Shown here one piece after another: positions 7,178 to 12,978 of a DNA stretch of 12,978 nucleotides; the first letter of the stretch is position 1; the number at the start of each line of letters is the position of its first letter. The notes under the pieces are model-generated. The model was given only the letters and a program-made list of their open reading frames with translations, ran no database searches and was not told the origin of the DNA. Origin of the DNA: Streptomyces viridochromogenes (GTDB taxonomy: Bacteria; Actinomycetota; Actinomycetes; Streptomycetales; Streptomycetaceae); NCBI RefSeq assembly GCF_001270495.1, contig NZ_LGUR01000022.1, positions 1 through 12,978 on the forward strand, written 5' to 3'. A program made the translations under genes and the position numbers.

Positions 7178-8233
7178 TTCCACCACGTCCGCCACCACAC
7201 AGCTGACGTTGTCCGGCCCGCCCGCCCCGTTCGCCGCGTCGATCAGGGCGTGGACGGCGGCGTCGGGGGCCGGGGCGGAGGTGAGGAGGTGGCGGATACG
7301 GGCGTCGGGGACGACGCCGTAGAGGCCGTCGGAGCAGAGGAGGTAGCGGTCGCCGGGTTCGGTGTCCTGGAGGCGGAGGTCCGGGGTCGCGGTCGCGGTG
7401 GAGGACAGGGCCTTGAGGAGCAGCATGCGCTGGGGGTGGGACGTCGCCTCCTCCGGGGTCAGGCGGCCCTCGTCGATCATCGACTGGACCACGGTGTGAT
7501 CGTGGGTGATGCGGAACAGGGCGCCGTCGCGCAGCAGATACGCACGGGAGTCCCCGATGTGGACCAGGGCGAGGCGCGAGCCCGTCCACAGGAGAGCGGT
7601 GAGGGTCGTACCCGACTCGTCCGCGCCGTTCGTCGCGTCCCGGACCGCCTCCGTCGCGCCCTGCACCGCCTCCTCCAACAGGTTGAGCACGTTCCCGGCC
7701 GGGAGTTCCGCCGCGTCCAGGAAGCGCAGCGCATCCACCGCGGCGCTGCTCGCGGGCGCGCCCGCCGGCCCGCAGCCGTCGGCCACGGCGAGCAGTCGGG
7801 TGCCCGCGTAGGCGGTGTCCTGGTTGGCGGGGCGGACCCGGCCCCGGTCCGAGTGTGCGGAGTAGCGCAGTTCCAGCATGGTGGTGTCCTTCCTCGGTGT
7901 CGCCGACATGTGCCCGATGAGGAACTCGGCGAGGTCCCGCCGCGCGGCCGTCTCCGACTCCACCTGCGCCCAGTAGGCGCGGATCTCGCGGGCGGCGTCG
8001 GCGTCCGGCAGTGCGCACACCCGACGGATCCGGGCCAGCGGCATGCCCAGCCGCCGCAGCCACGCCACCAGCCGCGCCTGCTCCAGCTGTTCGACGGCGT
8101 AGTACCGGTACCCGGTCTCCGGGTCGACCCGGCGGGGCTTCAGCAGTTCCAGCTCGTCGTACAACCGCAGTGCCTTCGGCGACAGCCGGCAGGCCTTGGC
8201 GAAGGCCCCGATCGTCAGCATGTCCTCGCGCAT
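7166..8233 (-). CDS. MerR-type DNA-binding domain fused to a PP2C-family protein phosphatase
   Basis: This 355-residue protein combines two activities. Residues 5-75 form a MerR winged helix (LTIGAFAKACRLSPKALRLYDE, then GYRYY and the second helix pair), followed by a helical dimerisation stretch (80-110). Residues 120-352 form a PPM/PP2C Ser/Thr phosphatase core with NQD (137-139), ADG (151-153), GTTLTALLW, HIGDSRAY (225-232), CSDGLYG (300-306) and GGPDN (338-342). All the metal-binding aspartates I would expect are present, so it should be active. I chose ATG at 8233, which has a GGGAGGGG stretch upstream; a second in-frame ATG (8221) would shorten it by four residues. The MerR part has no metal-binding cysteine cluster and looks more like the BmrR/TipA side of the family. 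It should bind its own promoter. Whether the phosphatase modifies a kinase target, a regulator or the protein itself is unknown. Confidence 0.88.
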   Translation of the reverse strand: MREDMLTIGAFAKACRLSPKALRLYDELELLKPRRVDPETGYRYYAVEQLEQARLVAWLRRLGMPLARIRRVCALPDADAAREIRAYWAQVESETAARRDLAEFLIGHMSATPRKDTTMLELRYSAHSDRGRVRPANQDTAYAGTRLLAVADGCGPAGAPASSAAVDALRFLDAAELPAGNVLNLLEEAVQGATEAVRDATNGADESGTTLTALLWTGSRLALVHIGDSRAYLLRDGALFRITHDHTVVQSMIDEGRLTPEEATSHPQRMLLLKALSSTATATPDLRLQDTEPGDRYLLCSDGLYGVVPDARIRHLLTSAPAPDAAVHALIDAANGAGGPDNVSCVVADVVEGAA

Positions 8234-8275
8234 CCCGGTCCCCTCCCGGCCCTTTTCCGGCCCTCTCCGGTTCCT

Positions 8276-8313
8276 CGCACCGATGCTGGGCCTTCCCCGA
8301 AGGTGAAGGTCAA
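8276..8313 (-). promoter_or_regulatory. MerR-type promoter and operator with 19-bp spacer
   Basis: Read on the minus strand there is a -35 box TTGACC (8313-8308), a 19-base spacer (8307-8289) and a -10-like CAGCAT (8288-8283). The dyad CCTTC/GAAGG (arms 8309-8305 and 8295-8291) lies over the spacer. An overlong 19-bp spacer with a central dyad is the signature of promoters untwisted by MerR-family proteins. The geometry closely matches the E. coli copA/CueR promoter as I remember it. The predicted transcript starts near 8276, about 43 bases before the phosphatase-fusion start. Autoregulation is therefore the natural reading. The ATP-grasp gene faces the other way from the same intergenic region and could share the control. 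Confidence 0.7.
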
Positions 8314-8386
8314 GCGGCCTGTCCCGGTTCCGGAAGCGCTTGTTAACCTGCGATCCGCTCGACCGTTCCGCCCGAAGGAGCCCACC

Positions 8387-9271
8387 GTGCCCCGAATAGC
8401 CCTCGTCACCTGCCGCCCCGGCCCCGAGGTCAGCGTCGACCGCGACCTCCCCGTGCTGGTCAGGGCGGTGCGGGAGGCCGGGGCCGAGGCGGACGCCGTG
8501 TACTGGGACGACGAGCGGGCCGACTGGGGCGGCTACGACCTCGCCGTGATCCGCTCCACCTGGGACTACAGCTGGCGGGCGGCCGAGTTCCTGGCGTGGG
8601 CGGAGCGCTGCGGCAAGGCCACCCGGCTCGCGAACCCGGCCGAGGTGGTGCGGTGGAACGCCGACAAGCGGTACCTCGGCGAGCTCGCCGACGCCGGTGT
8701 GCCGGTCGTGCCCACCCGCTACCTCGCCCCCGGTGACGGCGCCGACGCCCTCCCCGTCGACCACGAGTACGTCGTCAAGCCCACCTCGGGCGCGGGCGCG
8801 CGGTTCGCCGCCCGCTACACGCCCGACGAGCACGACACGGCGGTACGGCAGCTCGCGCGGATGCACGCGGAAGGGTTCACCGCGATGGTGCAGCCGTATA
8901 TGAAGGGCATCGACGTCAGCGGGGAACGGGCGCTGCAGTTCTACGGCGGCCGCCTGCTGCACGCCAGCCGCAAGGGCGCCGTCCTCGCGCCCGGGACCCC
9001 CTACGACGAGCGCAAGGTCGCCCACCCCGGTCTGGAGCCCTGGACTCCGACTCCGGCCGAGCTCGCTGTCGCCGAGCGCGCCCTGGCCGCCGTACCGGAG
9101 ACTTCGGAGCTGCTGTACGCGCGCGTGGACCTCGTGGACGGGGAGGACGGGCCGGGTGGCGAGCCGCGGGTGATGGAGCTGGAGCTGGTCGAGCCGAATC
9201 TGTTCCTTTCGCTGCACACGGCGTCCGTCGCGCGCGTGGTCGAGGCGATCCTGACGGCGGCCGTCCGCTAG
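8387..9271 (+). CDS. ATP-grasp family ligase, STWDY type
   Basis: This 294-residue protein is an ATP-grasp enzyme, a group that joins a carboxylate to an amine or thiol via an acyl-phosphate. The N-terminal half carries RSTWDY (56-61), diagnostic of a subgroup related to glutathione-synthetase-like ligases and to DcsG of D-cycloserine biosynthesis, then NADKRYL (91-97). The ATP-binding core shows YVVKPTSGAGA (128-138), VQPYM (168-172), GERALQFYGGRLLHASRKG, and the metal-binding C-terminal stretch MELELVEPNLF (263-273), where Glu264, Glu266, Glu269 and Asn271 are candidate ligands. GTG at 8387 is a strong start: GAAGGAG (8374-8380) lies 6 bases upstream. A possible -10 (TAACCT, 8344-8349) has no good -35. 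It faces away from the MerR-PP2C gene, and its TAG overlaps the TAG of the convergent gene inside a shared CTAG. The substrate cannot be read from sequence. Confidence 0.85.
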   Translation: MPRIALVTCRPGPEVSVDRDLPVLVRAVREAGAEADAVYWDDERADWGGYDLAVIRSTWDYSWRAAEFLAWAERCGKATRLANPAEVVRWNADKRYLGELADAGVPVVPTRYLAPGDGADALPVDHEYVVKPTSGAGARFAARYTPDEHDTAVRQLARMHAEGFTAMVQPYMKGIDVSGERALQFYGGRLLHASRKGAVLAPGTPYDERKVAHPGLEPWTPTPAELAVAERALAAVPETSELLYARVDLVDGEDGPGGEPRVMELELVEPNLFLSLHTASVARVVEAILTAAVR

Positions 9272-9867
9272 CCGGTCACCGCCACCCGCTGCAACAGCCC
9301 CCACGTGAACTCCGCCACCACCTCCCGCCGCACCCCCGCCTCGTCCGGCGCCGTGAACGCCAGGCCCCACCGTGTCGGGGCCGTCCCCTCCAGGGGCCGG
9401 GCGGGGGCGAAGGCGCGGGCCGCCTCGTCGACCGTGCAGGACCAGGGGGCGAGGTCGGACAGGGTGCGCAGGGGCGGGCCCGGGGCTCCCGGGGCGCGGA
9501 CGAGCCACTCGTTCCACACCGCGCCGTTCGGGGCGAGCAGCACCTCGAAGCGCAGGTCGGGCCAGAGGGTGACCGGCCACAGCCAGGCCGCGCAGTCCAG
9601 GTCGCCGACCTTGCGGGTGACGACGGACTCGGGGGCGCCCAGCACCGAGCGGTAGCGGGAGGCGGCCCCGCGCGCTCGCGGGGAGCGGACCATCGCCTGC
9701 CACCGCTTGTTCGCCTCGCGCATCTCGGCGAGGGAGACGCCCAGTTCACGACGGGCGTTGTCCACCAGGTCCGGGTTGTGGTCGGCCATGCGGCGCAGCA
9801 GCACCAGCTGGAAGTCGAGGGGGGTGAAGGGGCTAGCGGGGTGCTTTCCGGAGGGCATGCGATCCAT
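9268..9867 (-). CDS. Uncharacterised protein, last gene of the minus-strand operon
   Basis: I do not recognise this 199-residue protein. It appears soluble: no signal peptide or membrane segment is visible. The first 75 residues are helical and charged (DFQLVLLRRMADHNPDLVDNARRELG). The second half is rich in Trp and aromatic residues (DCAAWLWPVTLWPDLRFEVLLAP, then WNEWLVRAPG) and looks like a beta-rich fold. The coding frame is supported by low-complexity-free composition and by its place at the end of an overlapping gene series. The ATG at 9867 overlaps the FkbM gene by 35 bases; an ATG at 9858 (starting MPSGKH) would reduce this to 26 and is equally plausible, since neither has a strong ribosome site. 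Its stop shares the palindrome CTAG with the convergent ATP-grasp gene. Operon position ties it to the methyltransferase/permease group but suggests no reaction. Confidence 0.65.
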   Translation of the reverse strand: MDRMPSGKHPASPFTPLDFQLVLLRRMADHNPDLVDNARRELGVSLAEMREANKRWQAMVRSPRARGAASRYRSVLGAPESVVTRKVGDLDCAAWLWPVTLWPDLRFEVLLAPNGAVWNEWLVRAPGAPGPPLRTLSDLAPWSCTVDEAARAFAPARPLEGTAPTRWGLAFTAPDEAGVRREVVAEFTWGLLQRVAVTG

Positions 9868-10636
9868 CGTCGCCGACCGGGCGGCGGCCGTCGGGGAGAA
9901 AGAGGACCGAGTTGACGTACCGCGGGCCGCGGAAGGGCAGGACCCGGCGCAGCAGGCCCTGGGTGACGACGTACGAGGTCTCCGCCTGGTGGGTCTCCAG
10001 CGGGAAGCCGCTCAGGGGCACCCAGTCGCGGCCGGGCAGGACCCAGCCGTCGTAGCCGAGCAGGGAGAGGTACGTCACCACCGGGGCGATCGGCTGGATG
10101 CGGGACTCCAGCTCGATGAAGAGGGCGGGGCGGTCGCGCGCCAGGATGGCGGTCGCGCCGCGCAGCACCGCGAGCTCGCTGCCGTCGACGTCGATCTTGA
10201 CGAACCCGACGTCCTTGAGGCCGAGTTCGTCGAGGGTGACACAGCTGACGGGGAGGGCGGTGGCGTGGATGTTCCGGCGGACCAGGGAGGACACCCCCCG
10301 GTCGCCCGCGTCGCGCGGCGGCAGCCAGAGCCGGGCCGCGCCGGGGCGCTCGGCCGCCGCGGCCTGCACGACCCGCACATTGGGCGGGGCCGTCGCCGCG
10401 AGCAGCCGCGCGAGGTGCGGGACCGGTTCCACGGTCACCACCCGGCGGGCCCGCCGCGACAGGCGGCGCGTCCACGGGCCGTACCACCCGCCGACGTCCA
10501 CGGCCGTCCCGCAGCCGGCGGGGCACAGCTCCGCCAGCCGGGCCAGCTCCGGCTCGAAGCGCGGGTACACGGCCCGGGCGACGGCGGCGACCAGGCGGGT
10601 GGGTAGCAGAGGGGCGATGCTCGCGGCCAGGGTCAT
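9833..10636 (-). CDS. FkbM-family SAM-dependent methyltransferase
   Basis: This 267-residue protein is an FkbM-type methyltransferase, a family that O-methylates hydroxyls on sugars, polyketides and other natural products. It shows the SAM-binding motif I AVDVGGWYGPW (45-55), the acidic residue after strand two (VVTVEPVP, Glu70), TLDE (134-137), the FkbM hallmark KIDVDGSELAVLRGA (147-161) and FIELE (173-177). The N-terminal 40 residues (IAPLLPTRLVAAVARAVYPRFEPE) may form a capping helix pair. The ATG overlaps the TGA of the upstream Trm112-like gene (ATGA), which implies translational coupling. Its end overlaps the next gene by up to 35 bases. The acceptor molecule is unknown. The presence of a second, unrelated class I methyltransferase in the same operon suggests at least two methylation steps, or one methyltransferase acting as a partner. 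Confidence 0.85.
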   Translation of the reverse strand: MTLAASIAPLLPTRLVAAVARAVYPRFEPELARLAELCPAGCGTAVDVGGWYGPWTRRLSRRARRVVTVEPVPHLARLLAATAPPNVRVVQAAAAERPGAARLWLPPRDAGDRGVSSLVRRNIHATALPVSCVTLDELGLKDVGFVKIDVDGSELAVLRGATAILARDRPALFIELESRIQPIAPVVTYLSLLGYDGWVLPGRDWVPLSGFPLETHQAETSYVVTQGLLRRVLPFRGPRYVNSVLFLPDGRRPVGDDGSHALRKAPR

Positions 10637-10869
10637 GGGGCCATCCGTTGGAGGAGTTCCTCGTGTTCGTCGTCGGAGACCTGCTCCCCGGAGGCCGGCA
10701 GCAGCTGGGGGATGCCGTCCACGATCGGGTAACGGCGGTGCAGGCGCGGGTTGTACAGGGCCTCGGCCGCCGCCTCCGCACCGTCCGGCCCGTCCGGTAC
10801 GACGAGGTGCAGCGGGCCCTTGTCCAGCGGGCAGGCCAGGATCTGGAGCAGCGGATCGTCGGGTTTCAT
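10633..10869 (-). CDS. Trm112-like small protein (UPF0434/YcaR type)
   Basis: This 78-residue protein begins LLQILACPLDKGPL and continues YNPRLHRRYPIVDGIPQLLP, which matches the bacterial Trm112p-like family. Many family members bind zinc through CPxC and a second cysteine pair; here only Cys13 remains and the next position is Asp, so it probably does not bind zinc. CPxDKGPL is, as I recall, usual in actinobacterial members rather than damage in this copy. In eukaryotes and archaea Trm112 is a stabilising activator of several SAM methyltransferases. Here the gene sits between a permease gene and an FkbM methyltransferase gene, with ATGA overlaps on both sides, and one gene from a class I methyltransferase. 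A partner role for one of them is reasonable but inferred. The acidic tail (EQVSDDEHEELLQRM) is likely helical. Confidence 0.8.
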   Translation of the reverse strand: MKPDDPLLQILACPLDKGPLHLVVPDGPDGAEAAAEALYNPRLHRRYPIVDGIPQLLPASGEQVSDDEHEELLQRMAP

Positions 10870-11813
10870 GGCGGGGTCAACTCCTTGGCGCCGATGGGGG
10901 GTTGAGGAGACGGCGGGGGTGGTGGCGCGGGTGGGTCGTGTCTCGGCATCGACAGCAGTACGGCGACGGCGAGCGCCGTGCCCGCGACCCGCAGCGTCAG
11001 CCGCAGCGGGTCCTCGGGCAGCGTCTCGCCGAACGACAGGGTGCCGAGGACGGCCGTGTACAGGCTGGTCACCGTCGTGCACACCGGCACGATCAGCGAG
11101 GCCCGGCAGCGCTGCAGCGCGGCCTGCGACATGACCAGCCCGAACGCCCCCGTGAAGAGCAGGAGATACGGGTACGGGGAGCGGAGCAGGCCCAGCAGGG
11201 CGCCGCCGATCCCGCTCGCCGTCAGCTGGCTCGACACCCCCTTGATGGCGAGCGAGCTGACCCCGTAGAGCAGCCCCACCGCCACGCCGTACTCCACGCC
11301 GGTCGTCGGCAGCCGGTGCCGGTGCCGGGCCCTGCGCTCGGCGGAGTTGTACAGCCACACGCCCGCCGCCAGCGAGGGCACGCACACCAGCAGGATCAGC
11401 GGATACGGGGCGGCCCGGCCCACGGTCTCCCCGCCGTCGGGCCCCTCCCGCAGCGACAGCACGACCATCAGCAGCGCGGCGAGGATCGCGCCGAGCGCGT
11501 ACCGCTCCCGCCCGCTGGTCTCCTCGCCCAGCAGCCGGGCGGAGAGCAGGACGAGCAGGACGAGCCCGGAGACGAAGATGCCCTGCGCGGCGGCGATCGG
11601 CAGGGTGCGGTAGACCACGAGCTGCGCCCCGAACCCGGCGGCGAGAGCGAGCGAGCCGCCGATCCACAGCGGGCTGCCGAGCACCAGCCGCAGCAGCCGG
11701 GCGGGTTGCCGGATGCTCACCTGCGGCAACGCGGTGAGCGCCCGTTTCTCCAGGACGAAACCGAGGCTGTACAGGGTGTTCGCCATCAGGGCCGCGGCCA
11801 CTCCCCACCACAT
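10866..11813 (-). CDS. DMT/EamA-type integral membrane permease
   Basis: This 315-residue protein is almost entirely hydrophobic, with about nine or ten membrane segments (for example 3-22, 50-67, 72-95, 105-120, 136-155, 172-190, 212-230, 240-260 and 274-290). It has the two-repeat look of drug/metabolite transporters. GIFVSGLVLLVLLSARLLGEE after segment three and RCRASLIVPVCTTVTSLYTAVLGTLSFGE in the second half are typical of that superfamily. The cytoplasmic tail is Pro-rich (PPAPPPPPSPQPP) and contains no domain. The ATG follows the methyltransferase stop by 12 bases, with a G-rich ribosome site (GGGGGC) in that gap; its TGA overlaps the Trm112-like start (ATGA). It may export the pathway product or import a precursor. 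Similar proteins are annotated as magnesium transporters (NIPA) or nucleotide-sugar carriers, so direction and cargo are open. Confidence 0.8.
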   Translation of the reverse strand: MWWGVAAALMANTLYSLGFVLEKRALTALPQVSIRQPARLLRLVLGSPLWIGGSLALAAGFGAQLVVYRTLPIAAAQGIFVSGLVLLVLLSARLLGEETSGRERYALGAILAALLMVVLSLREGPDGGETVGRAAPYPLILLVCVPSLAAGVWLYNSAERRARHRHRLPTTGVEYGVAVGLLYGVSSLAIKGVSSQLTASGIGGALLGLLRSPYPYLLLFTGAFGLVMSQAALQRCRASLIVPVCTTVTSLYTAVLGTLSFGETLPEDPLRLTLRVAGTALAVAVLLSMPRHDPPAPPPPPSPQPPIGAKELTPP

Positions 11814-11825
11814 GGTCCACGCCCC

Positions 11826-12563
11826 CTACGTCCGTCGTGCGTGCAGCAGCAGGATCGACGCGAGCGGCGGCCGGGCACAGGCCAGCCGGTCCAGAGGGCG
11901 GAGCGGACGCGGTACGCCGTGGAAGGGCGCCCCCGCCAGCCGTACCACCTCGAATCCGGACGCGGCGACGAACTCCCGCAGCGCACGCGCGGTGTAGAGC
12001 CGCAGATGCCCCACGACCTCCCGCCCCGGCCGCCCGTGGATGCCCCGCAGGCTGACCTCCGAGAACACCGGCTGTACGCCCGCCAGCAGCAGGCCGCGGT
12101 TGTACCAGGCGGCCAGGTTCGGGGTGGAGAGCATCAGATGGCCGCCGGGGCGGAGCACCCGGCGGATCTCGTCCAGGGCGGCGTCCGGGTCGACGAGATG
12201 CTCGATCACCTCACTGAACAGCACGGCGTCGGCGGCACCGGTGCGCAGCGGCAGCCCGCCGTCGGTGAGTTCACCGCGGACGGCGTACGGGATCCGGGTG
12301 CGGGCGCGGCGTAGCGCGTCCTGGGACCAGTCGATGCCGACGATGCGGTGGCCGGGGAGGTAGGGGGCGGCGGTGGCCGCGGCGGTGCCGTCGCCGCAGC
12401 CGATGTCGAGGATCGTGCGGCTCCGGCCCGCGGTCGCCGGCCCCAGGGCTTCGGCGAGCATGCGGGCCTGACGGCGGCTGCGGGGGGTGCCGGAGGCTAC
12501 GGGGACGGCTGGGTTCTCGTAGAACTCGCGTAGTTCGGGGGGTTTCACCGGGGTGGTCGTCAC
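11826..12563 (-). CDS. Class I SAM-dependent methyltransferase (UbiE/Methyltransf_11 type)
   Basis: This 245-residue cytoplasmic enzyme has a Rossmann-fold SAM domain: motif I ILDIGCGDGT (51-60), the acidic end of strand two (IVGIDWS, Asp78), SEVIEHLVDP (117-126) and RVLRPGGHLMLSTPNL (135-150). A C-terminal region (155-245) contains AGVQPVFSEVSLRGIHGRPG, a likely substrate-binding lid. LREFYENPAV near the start is a common N-terminal element in small-molecule methyltransferases. I chose GTG at 12563 because GGAGGTG lies about six bases upstream and the codon overlaps the TGA of the preceding gene (GTGA). A longer frame starting at 12734 would add 57 Pro/Arg/His-rich residues that merely shadow the upstream gene. 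It is the first complete gene of the operon in this window. The acceptor is unknown; O-, N- and C-methylation are all possible. Confidence 0.85.
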   Translation of the reverse strand: MTTTPVKPPELREFYENPAVPVASGTPRSRRQARMLAEALGPATAGRSRTILDIGCGDGTAAATAAPYLPGHRIVGIDWSQDALRRARTRIPYAVRGELTDGGLPLRTGAADAVLFSEVIEHLVDPDAALDEIRRVLRPGGHLMLSTPNLAAWYNRGLLLAGVQPVFSEVSLRGIHGRPGREVVGHLRLYTARALREFVAASGFEVVRLAGAPFHGVPRPLRPLDRLACARPPLASILLLHARRT

Positions 12564-12978
12564 GGGGTCACCTCCGTGGTGTGCAGGTAGTGCTCGAAGA
12601 GGTCCCGGAGGTGGGCGCCGTCGCCGTGGCTGAGCAGGGCCCGCGACCAGCGCAGGGCCAGGTGGAGGCGGCCCGCGGTGGAGGCGGTGGTGACGGTGAG
12701 GCCGCGGGGCATCCGGGCGGGTGCCGAGAACCACACGGCGTGCGCGCGGCCCGCTTCCTCGCCGAAGTCCAGGGGGTACGGGATACGTCCGATGTTGCTG
12801 AGGAGGGTGGTCGAGGTCCAGGGCGCGGCGGCTCTGCGCAGCCCGCGGGTGAGGGCGGCGCGGACGGCGACGGGGGCCCAGGGGGCGGTGAGGAGGGAGG
12901 CGCCGTGGCCGAGCTGGGGGCGGGGGAGGGACTTGAGGGCACGGGTGCGGATGGCCGTGCGGCCGAGGAGGGCGGGCA
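12560..12978 (-). CDS. C-terminal part of a condensation-domain-like acyltransferase (start beyond the window)
   Basis: Only the last 138 residues are in the window; the gene continues past the right edge. The visible part contains TTLLSNIGRI (56-65), then an aromatic beta-strand segment VWFSAPARMPRGLTVTTASTAGRLHLALRWSR and a final helix HLRDLFEHYL. An SN(L/I)GR motif followed by such strands is typical of the C-terminal lobe of the chloramphenicol-acetyltransferase-like fold shared by NRPS condensation domains, PapA and wax-ester/alcohol acyltransferases. The HHxxxDG motif would lie upstream, outside the window, so activity cannot be judged. The stop overlaps the methyltransferase start (GTGA). 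It was read in the frame ending at 12560; other frames here give Pro/Arg-rich strings. It probably esterifies or amidates a substrate shared with the downstream methyltransferases. Confidence 0.65.
   Translation of the reverse strand, partial: PALLGRTAIRTRALKSLPRPQLGHGASLLTAPWAPVAVRAALTRGLRRAAAPWTSTTLLSNIGRIPYPLDFGEEAGRAHAVWFSAPARMPRGLTVTTASTAGRLHLALRWSRALLSHGDGAHLRDLFEHYLHTTEVTP

Noticed and set aside
7250..8386. Upstream extension of the ATP-grasp frame
   Set aside because: It is antisense to MerR-PP2C. The GTG at 8387 has a strong GAAGGAG six bases upstream, and the ATP-grasp fold starts there.
8234..9703. Upstream extension of the MerR-PP2C frame to 9703
   Set aside because: It would run antisense through the ATP-grasp gene and add low-complexity sequence. 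The MerR domain begins at 8233, next to a purine-rich ribosome site and behind a MerR-type promoter.
12568..12942. Pro/Ser-rich minus-strand frame as the right-edge gene
   Set aside because: The frame ending at 12560 carries the SNIGR motif and ends with a GTGA overlap to the methyltransferase, so it is the real gene.
1..12978. CRISPR arrays, insertion sequences, tRNA or rRNA genes, phage or defence systems
   Set aside because: I looked on both strands and saw no repeat-spacer arrays, transposases, integrases, att-like duplications, tRNA-like cloverleaf ends or defence-type nucleases.

Overview
The window is very G+C-rich, its codon third positions are strongly G/C biased, and its genes are packed with ATGA or GTGA stop/start overlaps. 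This points to an actinomycete, almost certainly Streptomyces. One protein, the malonyl-CoA synthetase, is very close to what I recall of S. coelicolor MatB (SCO2444). That comparison is from memory, not from a search.

Layout, left to right. (1) Positions 95-2888, minus strand: a malonate/malonyl-CoA pair, matB followed by a fused acetyl-CoA carboxylase carboxyltransferase (AccD-like half plus AccA-like half). (2) Positions 2889-3538: a gene-poor stretch of about 650 bp. It holds a tandem 12-mer directly upstream of matB, a decayed C-terminal piece of a FadR-type (GntR/FCD) regulator, a clean hairpin and a 9-bp direct repeat. (3) Positions 3539-7122, plus strand: a two-gene exopolysaccharide module. 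The first protein fuses a degenerate receiver domain, a degenerate GGDEF domain and a processive GT2 synthase. The second is an integral-membrane acyltransferase-3. (4) Positions 7166-8233, minus strand: a MerR-type DNA-binding domain fused to a PP2C phosphatase, behind a textbook MerR-type promoter with a 19-bp spacer. (5) Positions 8387-9271, plus strand: an ATP-grasp ligase with an STWDY motif. (6) Positions 9268 to the right edge, minus strand: a tight operon. In transcription order it encodes a condensation/acyltransferase-like protein (only its C-terminus is in the window), a class I SAM methyltransferase, a DMT-type permease, a Trm112-like small protein, an FkbM methyltransferase and a protein I do not recognise.

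How the parts may work together. MatB makes malonyl-CoA from free malonate. The carboxyltransferase next to it could make or use malonyl-CoA or a related acyl-CoA, although its biotin partners are not here. The polysaccharide pair would polymerise a nucleotide sugar across the membrane and O-acylate the product; its N-terminal pseudo-signalling domains suggest control by protein contact rather than by active cyclic-di-GMP chemistry. The right-hand operon looks like a small unassigned biosynthetic or tailoring pathway with its own membrane permease. The two most promising leads for something undescribed are the receiver/pseudo-GGDEF/GT2 fusion and this right-hand operon.
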